The translations under genes and the position numbers were made by a program. A model generated the notes under the pieces. The model was given only the letters and a program-made list of their open reading frames with translations, searched no databases and was not told the origin of the DNA. From Thermoplasmatales archaeon (GTDB lineage: Archaea > Thermoplasmatota > Thermoplasmata > Thermoplasmatales > Thermoplasmataceae), in the NCBI GenBank assembly GCA_014874365.1, contig JACWAH010000019.1, positions 1 to 64,000 of the forward strand: a DNA stretch of 64,000 nucleotides, read 5' to 3'. Position 1 is the stretch's first letter, and each line of letters opens with the position of its first letter. Of the stretch, positions 8,857 through 16,826 are shown piece after piece.

Positions 8857-9366
8857 TTATTTCTTCAGAGCCTCTGCTGAAGGGACGAAATAGACATCAG
8901 TCGGGGAGAAGCTCTGCAGGCGTTTGAATTTTGCAACTATCGGCATTCCGATGTAAAGATCTTCAGTATCTGCACCTATCAACCTTGCGAGAAATACTGA
9001 ATCGATTCCCTCAAATTCCACAAGTACGAGGTGGAATGGGGTCTCCTTCAGGAAAGCTTCGCTTCCAAAATAACATGTGGTGTATGAGTGAATCTTTCCT
9101 TTTCCGGGGAGTTCAATCCATTCTGTTTCGGATCCACAGATCATGCAGTGCATTCTGGGCGTAGCGTATGAATAACCGCAATTCGGGTTCTTGCACCTGG
9201 TTCCCATAAGCTTCTTCTTGCCAAGACTGGTGAAGAAACGGGAGTCCTGCGCGTAACTGTGGATATAGTCTATTTCATAGTGTGACTTCACAATTAACGG
9301 GTCAATATTGTAGACTTCCGTCCCATCCTGGGACTCTTCCATTTTTGCGTTTGGGTTTATCGTCAT
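8857..9366 (-). CDS. DUF35 OB-fold/zinc-ribbon acyl-CoA-associated protein
   Basis: A 169-residue protein with a rubredoxin-like zinc ribbon (CKNPNCGY...MHCMICG) followed by an OB-fold. It is the DUF35 partner that bridges or supports thiolase-type enzymes in archaea; in the known acetoacetyl-CoA thiolase/HMG-CoA synthase complex the DUF35 protein holds the shared CoA site. Its start overlaps the stop of the thiolase-like gene by four bases, so the two are co-translated and probably form a complex. Confidence 0.87.
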   Translation of the reverse strand: MTINPNAKMEESQDGTEVYNIDPLIVKSHYEIDYIHSYAQDSRFFTSLGKKKLMGTRCKNPNCGYSYATPRMHCMICGSETEWIELPGKGKIHSYTTCYFGSEAFLKETPFHLVLVEFEGIDSVFLARLIGADTEDLYIGMPIVAKFKRLQSFSPTDVYFVPSAEALKK

Positions 9367-10625
9367 TTCACCGCCTCCATAATTGAAACTGTAACGTATG
9401 TACCTGTTCCTGCGTGGCTATGTATTAGCCCCCTTTTTGCTCCATTGACCTGAAGTTTATCATTTCCGAAGTGTTTTTTCAGCGAATGCTGGAGTTGCCA
9501 GAACATGAAGACTGCCTGCATTATTCCAGTCGCTCCAACCGGATGACCGCAGGCGAGTAACCCACCAGACGGGTTTACTGCCACTTTACCATTTAATGCA
9601 GACTTCCCTTCTTCAATAAAACTTCCTCCTTCTCCATATTTGCATAATCCAAGGTCCTCGTAAGTCTGAACCTCAGAAGAAGTATAGGCATCGTGGAGTT
9701 CAACTACATCTATCTCATCGAGTGGATCAGTTATTCCTGCAGCCTCATATGCCTCCTTTGCTGCAGTTCTCCCGGCCCTGAATGAGTGGATTCCGGGATA
9801 TTTAAGATTCCTGTAATCGGATTCCTTTTCATTCGGCAGCAGCGGCACTTTCAGGAATGGTCTGTCAGAGAGCCTCATTGTGTCTGTGCCCGTTCCGATG
9901 GACTTTACCAATACGGGGTTGTCACTCATTTCGAAAGCCTTCTCCTCGTCCGCAAGTATGGCTACAGCAGCTCCATCTGACATTGTGCAGACGTCCAGCC
10001 TGGTCAGTGGATATGACACCATTGGCGAATTCCTTACGTCTTCCACTGTCAATTTCATCGGGCTCTGTGAATATGGGTTATGAATTGCATTTCCATGATT
10101 TTTTATCGAGACTTTTGCAAGCTGTTCCACTGTAGTTCCAAACTCGTGCATGTGCCTGACAGCCATCAGGGCATAATACCCGGTGTAAAAGCCTCCTACC
10201 GGGTAATCAAAGTTTGTGTCGCTCGCCAGTGCAATGAACTCGTTTCCCTTCCAGGTATTGACGTGTGACATGCTTTCGAAACCATATACTGCGCAGGTGT
10301 CCATCCTTCCCGAGGATACCTCTTCGAAGCCTGTTTGAAAAGCAAGTCCGCCGGTTGCGCCGCCTCCCTCAATCCTTTTGCTTGGTTTCGGAGTCAGGCC
10401 GAGATAATCCTGTGCCATTATACCGGACATCAACTGCCTCTGGAAATGATCGGCAAAATAGGAAGCAACCGATCCATCTATATCCTTAAGGCTGATTCCT
10501 GCATCATTGAGAGCATAGTCGAATGCCTTCTTTGTCCGCAACCTGAAATCCATGTCCGGGGTCGCTTTTGCGAATTTAGTTACTCCCCCTGAAACCATGT
10601 AGACTTTTCTTCCCTGTGACCTCAT
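9363..10625 (-). CDS. Thiolase-family (SCP-x/lipid-transfer-like) protein lacking the nucleophilic Cys
   Basis: A 420-residue thiolase-fold protein. The conserved CGHPVGATG with the active-site His is near residue 357, and NPSGG and HAGTGTYVT are present. The segment that normally holds the acylated Cys (EAACASGG in archaeal acetoacetyl-CoA thiolases) reads EGGGATGG at residues 86-93, so residue 89 is Gly instead of Cys. A standard thiolase mechanism is therefore unlikely. It forms an operon with a DUF35 protein. The promoter carries TAAGGCAAAT next to a TATA box (TTTTAAAATC), about 25 bases before the ATG. Confidence 0.87.
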   Translation of the reverse strand: MRSQGRKVYMVSGGVTKFAKATPDMDFRLRTKKAFDYALNDAGISLKDIDGSVASYFADHFQRQLMSGIMAQDYLGLTPKPSKRIEGGGATGGLAFQTGFEEVSSGRMDTCAVYGFESMSHVNTWKGNEFIALASDTNFDYPVGGFYTGYYALMAVRHMHEFGTTVEQLAKVSIKNHGNAIHNPYSQSPMKLTVEDVRNSPMVSYPLTRLDVCTMSDGAAVAILADEEKAFEMSDNPVLVKSIGTGTDTMRLSDRPFLKVPLLPNEKESDYRNLKYPGIHSFRAGRTAAKEAYEAAGITDPLDEIDVVELHDAYTSSEVQTYEDLGLCKYGEGGSFIEEGKSALNGKVAVNPSGGLLACGHPVGATGIMQAVFMFWQLQHSLKKHFGNDKLQVNGAKRGLIHSHAGTGTYVTVSIMEAVK

Positions 10626-10650
10626 AAACTTCAGACCTGCATTAGCTAAA

Positions 10651-10670
10651 GATTTTAAAAATTTGCCTTA
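10651..10670 (-). promoter_or_regulatory. TAAGGCAAAT motif plus TATA box before thiolase-like operon
   Basis: On the reverse strand TAAGGCAAAT (10670-10661) is followed at once by TTTTAAAATC and then about 25 bases to the ATG at 10625. This is the third copy of the motif, in the same promoter position as at 7870 and 8548. Confidence 0.5.
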
Positions 10671-10743
10671 CTTTTGGGTTTGTGAATTACGGTATTACAA
10701 TAATTGCGGGATAAATATTTTATTGCCATCGACATCCCGCTGC

Positions 10744-11586
10744 ATGAAGACTCTAGTAATAGGTGGTTCCGGTTTCGTAGGTTCTTCAATTGTCAGGAAT
10801 CTTAAATCTGATGAAATATCGTACCTATCAAGAAACGAGTCCGCGGAACTCGCCTCTCTGGGTTATAAATGGATCAAGGGGAACATCCTTAACGCCGCGG
10901 AAATGTCCGAAACGATCGGGAAATTTGACACCATAATCAATTCAGCAGGGATATATGACGAAAGGGAACAGAAATTCAAGGATGTTCACCTTCAGGGAAT
11001 AAAAAATATTGTCGCCCCCATAAAGGCTGCAGACACCAACCAGAGATTGATTTCCATTTCCTGCATTAATGTGGATTTCGCACCTATGGAATTTTTCCAC
11101 TCCAGAAGGTTAACAGAAGGAAACGTCAGCACAGTAAAGAACAGCCTGATCGTAAGGACTTCCATTCTTTTTGGCAGGGGTGACAAAGTTACTCCACTCG
11201 TTACTAAACTTGCATCTTCCAGTATAGGCAAATTGCCTGAGGCTGGAAACCTGGCCCCGGTGCACATTGAAGATCTGGTGGAGGTTATTTCTAAAACACC
11301 GGACTCAAAAGGGTCCATATTTGTATGCTCCAGGGAAAAGTTGAGCTTGAAAGATTCAATTAACGTCATTAGAAAAAAGATTGGAAAAAGCCCGCTGGGT
11401 TACGTAAAACCAAAGGATACAAAGATCACGAAATTCTATGACAAAATGGAAGATGGTGGAATATTGGACAAGGACACTCTTTCAATTTATTCGCTTAATT
11501 ACTACAGGGAAAACACATCGTTGTACAGATACGTGGAAAAACCGAGGTCATACCAGAATTACCTGGAAAGTATTGAATTAAAGTAG
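10744..11586 (+). CDS. NAD(P)-binding epimerase/NDUFA9-like protein
   Basis: About 280 residues starting MKTLVIGGSGFVGSSIVRN; a TATA-like ATAAATATTTTAT lies about 25 bases upstream, so the longer frame from 10663 is rejected. The N-terminal Rossmann motif GGSGFVGS and the later SILFGRGDKVTP and HIEDLVEVI segments match atypical SDRs of the NDUFA9/NmrA-like type. The usual YxxxK is replaced by FFHSRR, so it may bind NAD(P) without classical catalysis. It is divergent from the thiolase-like operon and its 3' end overlaps the convergent gene at 11578 by nine bases. Confidence 0.75.
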   Translation: MKTLVIGGSGFVGSSIVRNLKSDEISYLSRNESAELASLGYKWIKGNILNAAEMSETIGKFDTIINSAGIYDEREQKFKDVHLQGIKNIVAPIKAADTNQRLISISCINVDFAPMEFFHSRRLTEGNVSTVKNSLIVRTSILFGRGDKVTPLVTKLASSSIGKLPEAGNLAPVHIEDLVEVISKTPDSKGSIFVCSREKLSLKDSINVIRKKIGKSPLGYVKPKDTKITKFYDKMEDGGILDKDTLSIYSLNYYRENTSLYRYVEKPRSYQNYLESIELK

Positions 11587-12060
11587 AACGTGGCCTATCG
11601 CCTCTCTATAGAGCGCAACTGAGAACTTATACATATAATTGAGGAGATAGTCTGTTACATAGGTGTTGAATTTCTCGTCCTTCCGTAATTCTGCAAGCAT
11701 CGCAACAGCCAGTTTTACGAAGGAGTGTGCTGACAATAGATACGCAGGCCTTACCTCTCCTCCGGAAAAATTGCTCTTCAGATCCAGCCAGACTTCCTCT
11801 TCATGATTCAGCCTCTTCCTAATTGGATCGGGGAGCTTTTCTTCAGGGTTTGAGAAGTTGTTTAACAGGGTGTCCATCGTTTCAAGCAGCTCCCTGGTTT
11901 CTGAAAGCCTCACGCCGCACGATATTGCGAGACCAATGTTTGCCATTGCGAGCCTGCCGTAGGACTCAAACTGAAAATAGGGATGGTTGGCCGGGATATA
12001 CTCATCTATCAGATCGCAGAAAACAGTTCCTGGGTCTTTTTCATCTTCCAGCAAATTCAC
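11578..12060 (-). CDS. Hypothetical all-helical protein co-transcribed with tRNA-Gln
   Basis: A 160-residue protein starting with GTG, mostly helical in pattern with no Cys cluster or membrane segment, not recognised. Only nine bases lie between the tRNA-Gln 3' end (12070) and this start codon, on the same strand, so there is no room for a separate promoter. It should come from the tRNA transcript, with tRNA 3' processing leaving a very short leader. Confidence 0.62.
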   Translation of the reverse strand: MNLLEDEKDPGTVFCDLIDEYIPANHPYFQFESYGRLAMANIGLAISCGVRLSETRELLETMDTLLNNFSNPEEKLPDPIRKRLNHEEEVWLDLKSNFSGGEVRPAYLLSAHSFVKLAVAMLAELRKDEKFNTYVTDYLLNYMYKFSVALYREAIGHVLL

Positions 12061-12069
12061 CCTTTCAAA

Positions 12070-12142
12070 TAGCCCCGGGCAGATTCGAACTGCCGTCGAC
12101 GGGTCCAGAGCCCGTAATGCTTGGCCACTACACCACAGGGCT
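12070..12142 (-). tRNA. tRNA-Gln (anticodon CTG)
   Basis: Read on the reverse strand, AGCCCTG pairs with CGGGGCT (one T-G pair), the T arm is GGCAG-TTCGAAT-CTGCC, and the anticodon stem ACGGG/CCCGT surrounds CTCTGGA, giving anticodon CTG (codon CAG). The discriminator is A and no CCA is encoded. Confidence 0.92.
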
Positions 12143-12239
12143 GCAAGGGGATATTAAGGGCTCAGAATTAATAGTTTCTGTATGGTGTGATTTTCTGGAA
12201 AAAACTGCATGGTAATTAAATATGTAGTAATTTTGCTCT

Positions 12240-12629
12240 ATGGTGAAAAACTGGAGCGTCCACTTCAAATTCGATTCGAAATTTCAGTGGAAGAAACTTG
12301 AAAAGGCATTCCCTGTATTGTGGGAATTCATGTCCGCCGAATCGAAACTCAACCAGGAAGAGCAATCGTATGATACTGCATCGCTGGAGCTTAACATGAG
12401 GGAGATCAAGGCAAACAGGAAACCCATGGGTTATATCAGGGATGGGGCAAAATTCAGGCTCATATTTCCTCTAGACGAGAATGAAATGATCCTTTACAGA
12501 GGGTTTCCGGTTGAGAATTTAAGGGAAACAGGTGACGCAGTTGCTAAAATACTTAAGGATAAAGGAATAAAATTCACTACAGAATATGACAAAATGCTGC
12601 TTCAGGAGATAAAGAGCCGGAAAAAGTGA
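12240..12629 (+). CDS. Hypothetical protein
   Basis: A 129-residue soluble protein beginning MVKNWSVHFKFDSKFQWKK. It has an N-terminal strand-rich part and a C-terminal part ENLRETGDAVAKILKDKGIKF that looks like a helix-strand unit. No known family is recognised. It lies upstream of a wHTH gene on the same strand with a gap of 57 bases. Confidence 0.6.
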   Translation: MVKNWSVHFKFDSKFQWKKLEKAFPVLWEFMSAESKLNQEEQSYDTASLELNMREIKANRKPMGYIRDGAKFRLIFPLDENEMILYRGFPVENLRETGDAVAKILKDKGIKFTTEYDKMLLQEIKSRKK

Positions 12630-12686
12630 ATGCAAAATATTCAGATTAAGTGATAATTTAAATCTAATTCAGCTATACGGGGTGGC

Positions 12687-13187
12687 ATGGTTGTAAGAAT
12701 TAAAGTCGTCAATGACGTTGGCGAACTCGTCTCTATTTTTCACGCTGCAGATTCAGAGATAAAGAGAAAACTCCTGACTGACCTTTCCAGTGACTGGGTC
12801 ACGATGGATAAGATTGAAAAAGAATACGGCCAGAAGGGAAAAAGGGCACTGACATACCTTGACAAGATCAAAATGATAGAGAGCCAGTGGATAACCGGCC
12901 CAAATGGCCCAGAAAAGGCGTTCCACACCTACTATACTAACGTGCAGATTAACATAATGGGAACCATGTCTGAACTTTCTGACATAATTTATGCGACAAC
13001 TATCTCCGAAGAAACACTTGAGGAATACGAAAACACAATCACCGGAATGATGACCGAAGAAGGTGTATTCCTAGGAGACGCAGCTGACAAACTCGGCATT
13101 TCACAAATCCTTTTGAAGGGGATTGTCAGGCGATCCAACATCCTGCACATAAAGGGATATAAGATTGAAAAGGCACTGGACGCTTAA
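12687..13187 (+). CDS. ArsR-like winged-helix DNA-binding protein
   Basis: A 166-residue protein. The pattern FHAADSEIKRKLLTDLSSDWVTMDKIEKEYGQKGKRALTYLDK with a following MIESQW is a winged-helix region of the ArsR-like archaeal type, where the HTH is followed by a wing strand. The C-terminal half (EETLEEYENTITGMMTEEG, then DAADKLGISQILLKGIVRR) looks like a second HTH-like unit. Effector and target are unknown. It ends 17 bases before the trm56 start on the same strand. Confidence 0.62.
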   Translation: MVVRIKVVNDVGELVSIFHAADSEIKRKLLTDLSSDWVTMDKIEKEYGQKGKRALTYLDKIKMIESQWITGPNGPEKAFHTYYTNVQINIMGTMSELSDIIYATTISEETLEEYENTITGMMTEEGVFLGDAADKLGISQILLKGIVRRSNILHIKGYKIEKALDA

Positions 13188-13204
13188 TTTCCAGGTTTTC
13201 ACTA

Positions 13205-14242
13205 TTGTCCACTATTGAAGTTCTTCGCGTGGGGCATAGGCCATTCCGCGATAAGAGAATTACCACTCACGTCGCACTTGTTGCTAGAGCGTTCGGGGCA
13301 TCCGGCATTTATATCGATTCCAAGGACGTCGCACTCGAGGAGACCCTGTCTAAAATCGTAAGCAAATTTGGCGGTAATTTCAGGATTGAGTCAGGAGTTG
13401 ACTGGAAAAAGAAGTTCAGGGAATTCAAAGGGGTAAAGATTCATCTTACGATGTATGGTGAATCTATTGAATCATTGAAGGACAAGCTCAAGTCAGAACT
13501 GATCAGCAAAGACTCGATTATTCTCGTCGGTGCGTCCAAGGTTCCTCCTGATGCATATGAGATATCGGATTACAACGTAAGTGTAACCAATCAGCCGCAT
13601 AGCGAAGTCTCGGCTCTGGCAATAACTCTGGATAGGTTGCTGGAAGGGAAAGAATTTGATTCGGAGGTGCGGACTGGAATTAATGTTATTCCGAATCCAA
13701 GAGGAAAAACAGTGGAATACATACCTTCTGAAGAAGATATCAGCCGAATTTATGCAGAAGCTAAGCTGCCCCAGAATATTGCAGACCACTCCAGAGCAGT
13801 AGCAGGTCTTGCGACAAGAATTGCTGAGCTGTGCGGTGCAAATATAGACGTTGTCCGGGCAGCCTCACTTCTTCATGATATCGGAAGAAGTGAATCCAAT
13901 GGAATAGATCATGGAATTGTTGGTTCCAGGATACTTAAGCTATACGGAGTATCGGAAAGAATATTACAGATCGTTAAAAGACATGTAGGAGCTGGTATTT
14001 CCCAGGATGAAGCTGTTAAACTTGGGCTGCCGGATCATGACTTAATGCCCAGGACAATCGAGGAAAAGATAGTTGCTCAAGCTGACAACCTGTTTCGAGG
14101 AACTTTCAGGCTTAAGATGCAGCAGGTAACAGAGATTTACGAGAAGAGAAATTTACACGAAGCTTCGGAACGGATAAAGAACCTTCACAAGGAACTCTCA
14201 TTATTAGCGGGTCAGGACCTTGATCTAATTACAACTGAATGA
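13205..14242 (+). CDS. trm56: tRNA (cytidine(56)-2'-O)-methyltransferase fused to HD domain
   Basis: 345 residues with a TTG start. The N-terminal ~175 residues match archaeal Trm56, a SPOUT-class enzyme that methylates the ribose of C56 in the tRNA T loop: EVLRVGHRPFRDKRITTHV at the start and ILVGASKVPPDAYEISDYNVSV in the knot region. From about residue 195 an HD-superfamily domain follows (ADHSRAVAGLATRI, LLHDIGRSESNGIDHGIVG, IVKRHVG), with the His and His-Asp expected of a metal-dependent phosphohydrolase. The fusion is intact in one frame. The role of the HD part is not known to me. Confidence 0.9.
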   Translation: MSTIEVLRVGHRPFRDKRITTHVALVARAFGASGIYIDSKDVALEETLSKIVSKFGGNFRIESGVDWKKKFREFKGVKIHLTMYGESIESLKDKLKSELISKDSIILVGASKVPPDAYEISDYNVSVTNQPHSEVSALAITLDRLLEGKEFDSEVRTGINVIPNPRGKTVEYIPSEEDISRIYAEAKLPQNIADHSRAVAGLATRIAELCGANIDVVRAASLLHDIGRSESNGIDHGIVGSRILKLYGVSERILQIVKRHVGAGISQDEAVKLGLPDHDLMPRTIEEKIVAQADNLFRGTFRLKMQQVTEIYEKRNLHEASERIKNLHKELSLLAGQDLDLITTE

Positions 14243-14354
14243 CCGTTGCCAACCTGGAAATACCGGGCAAGATAAGGTAAGAATGTCAATGACATATGAA
14301 CTGACCCTCCCGAAACAATTAAGAGGCTTATTATGTTCAGCGTCCCTAGCAGTT

Positions 14355-14427
14355 GCCGCCGTAGCTTAGTTGGTAGAGCACCCGGCTGTTAACCGGGCGG
14401 TCGTCGGTTCAAACCCGACCAGCGGCG
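14355..14427 (+). tRNA. tRNA-Asn (anticodon GTT)
   Basis: The anticodon stem CCCGG/CCGGG encloses CTGTTAA, giving anticodon GTT. The T arm is GTCGG-TTCAAAC-CCGAC. The acceptor GCCGCCG pairs with CAGCGGC except for a C6-A67 mismatch. The discriminator is G; no CCA is encoded. Confidence 0.9.
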
Positions 14428-14529
14428 CTCCATCCAATACCTTTTATTTTTTAACGAAATGTGGTAACCTGGCCTTTCCCCCCCGCAGAAGTTGCAAAAC
14501 TAAATAACCCCAGAGCTTTTATTTGATCT

Positions 14530-16239
14530 GTGCTGAAAGACGAACTCTCCAGAATCCTGGATGAAATGGGTGACATTGAAGAAATTGAGGGGAAAAGGTG
14601 GGAGGCCCTGGCTTACAGAAAAGCGTCAGCATCTATTGCGGCAACTGGAAAGGACATACGGGAACTTTACAGAAACGGTACATTGAGGGAGATAGAGGGA
14701 GTTGGAGAAGCAATAGAGAAGAAAATCAGGCAGTACATTGAAATCGGTAAGATAGACAAGTATGAGGAGATGAAGAAAAAATACCCTATAGATTTTATCA
14801 CACTGAGGAAACTGCAGGGTCTTGGGCCAAAGAAAATTCTCAGTCTCTATGAAAAACTTGGGATCACCGATATTGAGAGCCTGAAGAAGGCAGTCTATGA
14901 GCGTAAGATTTCGTCTCTTGCAGGTTTCGGCCCGAAGAGTGAAGAATCACTGAAGAAGTCGATCGAAACCTATGAGAAATACGGTGCAAACCGAAAGTTC
15001 CTGGCGAGAGTTTATCCAGAGATAATCCAGCTCAGGGATAAGCTGACCGGCTCGAACTTGTTTACAAAAGTGGAGATTGCAGGGTCTTTCAGAAGGATGA
15101 GGGAAACTTTGGGTGATGTTGACATTCTGGCAGTTTCACCAGATCCCGTGAAGGCTGTTGAATTTTTCACCGACATGGCTGAGGTAGAGGATTTGATTTC
15201 CTCCGGTTCAGCTAAGACCACAGTCAGATTGACTTCCGGCCTTACCTGCGACTTCAGAATTTTCGACAATTCATCCATCGGTGCCGCGCTTCAATATTTC
15301 ACAGGCAGCAAGGATCATAATGTCGTACTGAGGGAAATAGCGATTTCCAAAGGCCTGAAATTGAACGAATACGGGCTTTACAGGGGAGATACGGTTGTTG
15401 CAGGTTCGGATGAAGGTGAAATTTATGCATCCTTGGGATTGCAGTGGATCGAACCGGAGTTGAGGGAGAATCTTGGCGAGATAGAAGCAGCGAAGAAAGG
15501 GGCTCTTCCAAATCTAATCAGGTACGATGAAGTCAGGGGGGATCTTCATTCGCACACTGCCGAAACGGATGGTAAAAACACTCTGGAAGAGATGGTGCAA
15601 GCAGCAGACAAGAATGGAATGGACTATATTGCCATAACAAATCATAGCAAGAGCCTGAGAGTCGCCAATGGGATGGATGAAAGAGCCTTCGAGGAATTTG
15701 GAAAGAGAGTTGAACACCTGAATGAGTCCGGCAGGATCAAAGTGTTAAAAGGCGTGGAGCTTGAGATCCTGAAAGACGGCAGTCTTGATCTTAAAAGAGA
15801 GTACCTTGAGGATCTGGACTTTGTCATCGCTTCACTTCATCAGAATGTGAGCACCGATATTCATGATAATACGAACAGGGTTCTGGCCGCAATCAACAGT
15901 GGGACTGTGAATGCAATTGCTCATCCAACGGGAAGGCTGATAGGAAGCAGGGATGGATACGCTCTTGACATGGATTCGATTTTTGATGCATGCAGGGACA
16001 ACAGAGTTTTCATCGAAATAAACGGCTATCCGGAGAGATCGGATCTGCCTTTTGACATGGTTCGAAAAGCCAAAGCGCGCGGAGTTAGCTTCTGTTTGGG
16101 AAGCGATGCGCATAACCTGCTTGATCTGGGAAACATCAGGTTCGCAACTGCAATTGCCAGGAGAGGGTGGTTAACCGCTGCAGATGTCGTGAACACGCTT
16201 TCGTTTGAAAAATTTAAACATGCTATTTACCGAACATAG
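14530..16239 (+). CDS. polX: DNA polymerase X family with PHP domain
   Basis: 569 residues, GTG start. The N-terminal ~150 residues hold the 8-kDa-like domain and helix-hairpin-helix units (EIEGVGEAIEKKI, LQGLGPKKI, LAGFGPKSEES). The polymerase palm has GSFRRMRETLGDVDIL with the catalytic DxD and a third acidic residue in LTCDFRIF. From about residue 337 a PHP domain follows (DLHSHTAETDGKNTLEEM, ITNHSKS, FCLGSDAHN), with the His/Asp set of a metal-dependent 3'-5' exonuclease or phosphatase. This is the standard PolX architecture of bacteria and many archaea, used in gap-filling repair. Confidence 0.95.
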   Translation: MLKDELSRILDEMGDIEEIEGKRWEALAYRKASASIAATGKDIRELYRNGTLREIEGVGEAIEKKIRQYIEIGKIDKYEEMKKKYPIDFITLRKLQGLGPKKILSLYEKLGITDIESLKKAVYERKISSLAGFGPKSEESLKKSIETYEKYGANRKFLARVYPEIIQLRDKLTGSNLFTKVEIAGSFRRMRETLGDVDILAVSPDPVKAVEFFTDMAEVEDLISSGSAKTTVRLTSGLTCDFRIFDNSSIGAALQYFTGSKDHNVVLREIAISKGLKLNEYGLYRGDTVVAGSDEGEIYASLGLQWIEPELRENLGEIEAAKKGALPNLIRYDEVRGDLHSHTAETDGKNTLEEMVQAADKNGMDYIAITNHSKSLRVANGMDERAFEEFGKRVEHLNESGRIKVLKGVELEILKDGSLDLKREYLEDLDFVIASLHQNVSTDIHDNTNRVLAAINSGTVNAIAHPTGRLIGSRDGYALDMDSIFDACRDNRVFIEINGYPERSDLPFDMVRKAKARGVSFCLGSDAHNLLDLGNIRFATAIARRGWLTAADVVNTLSFEKFKHAIYRT

Positions 16240-16325
16240 CAGGAGAATTTGTTCATAGTTGAAAGCTAAGAATTGCAAGAAAACCTTAAAGATAAGAAGG
16301 GTAATACGGAAAACCAGAAGCTTCT

Positions 16326-16399
16326 GGGGCTGTAGCTTAGCCCGGTAGAGTGCCTGGCTCATAACCAGGTGGTCGTCGGTTCAAACCCGACCAGCCCCA
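16326..16399 (+). tRNA. tRNA with CAT anticodon (elongator Met or Ile2)
   Basis: The acceptor GGGGCTG pairs with CAGCCCC, the anticodon stem CCTGG/CCAGG encloses CTCATAA, and the T arm is GTCGG-TTCAAAC-CCGAC. The three G-C pairs at the bottom of an initiator anticodon stem are absent, so this is an elongator Met tRNA or an Ile tRNA whose C34 is modified. The sequence alone does not separate these. The discriminator is A. Confidence 0.9.
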
Positions 16400-16563
16400 T
16401 TTTGACTTTTCAACACGATCCTTACAAATTTGCTTTGAGAAGGTATGAATAAATATACGCTTTTAAAATGCTAAAGGAAGAATTTCCTTCTTAATTGTAG
16501 TTGATGAATGGGCAGAGCCTATTAAGTAGAAATAAGCAAATCATGACGTCTCACATTAATTAA

Positions 16564-16758
16564 TTAAAATACATGGGTTTTTTCCACCGACCTTCCCGTT
16601 TTAGGTGACTTATAGCTCCCTTTAAGCTTCCTGGCTTGCCTTTCTATTCCAAGAGACCCTAATAACATTAAATCGCTTCTAACCAACTCTGAATGGCATC
16701 CCTGCCTGTTAATTTGTGCCCTTTCATTCAGGACAAAGGCCAGCTTCCTATTACCATA
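16564..16758 (-). pseudogene. Coding remnant between tRNA and MFS gene
   Basis: On the reverse strand an open run of about 64 codons ends in TAA at 16566-16564 and reads protein-like: KLAFVLNERAQINRQGCHSE, then SDLMLLGSLGIERQARKLKG, then KSPKTGRSVEKTHVF. It has no start codon context and is preceded by an in-frame stop, so it is probably the 3' end of a decayed gene. The family is not recognised. The rest of the 16400-16826 gap holds nothing else I can support. Confidence 0.35.
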
Positions 16759-16826
16759 TTACAAAATAAGCAGGCCCGGTTGTTTTCAGTCATTGTGCAC
16801 GGAAAATGAAGGAAATTATCGGAAGG

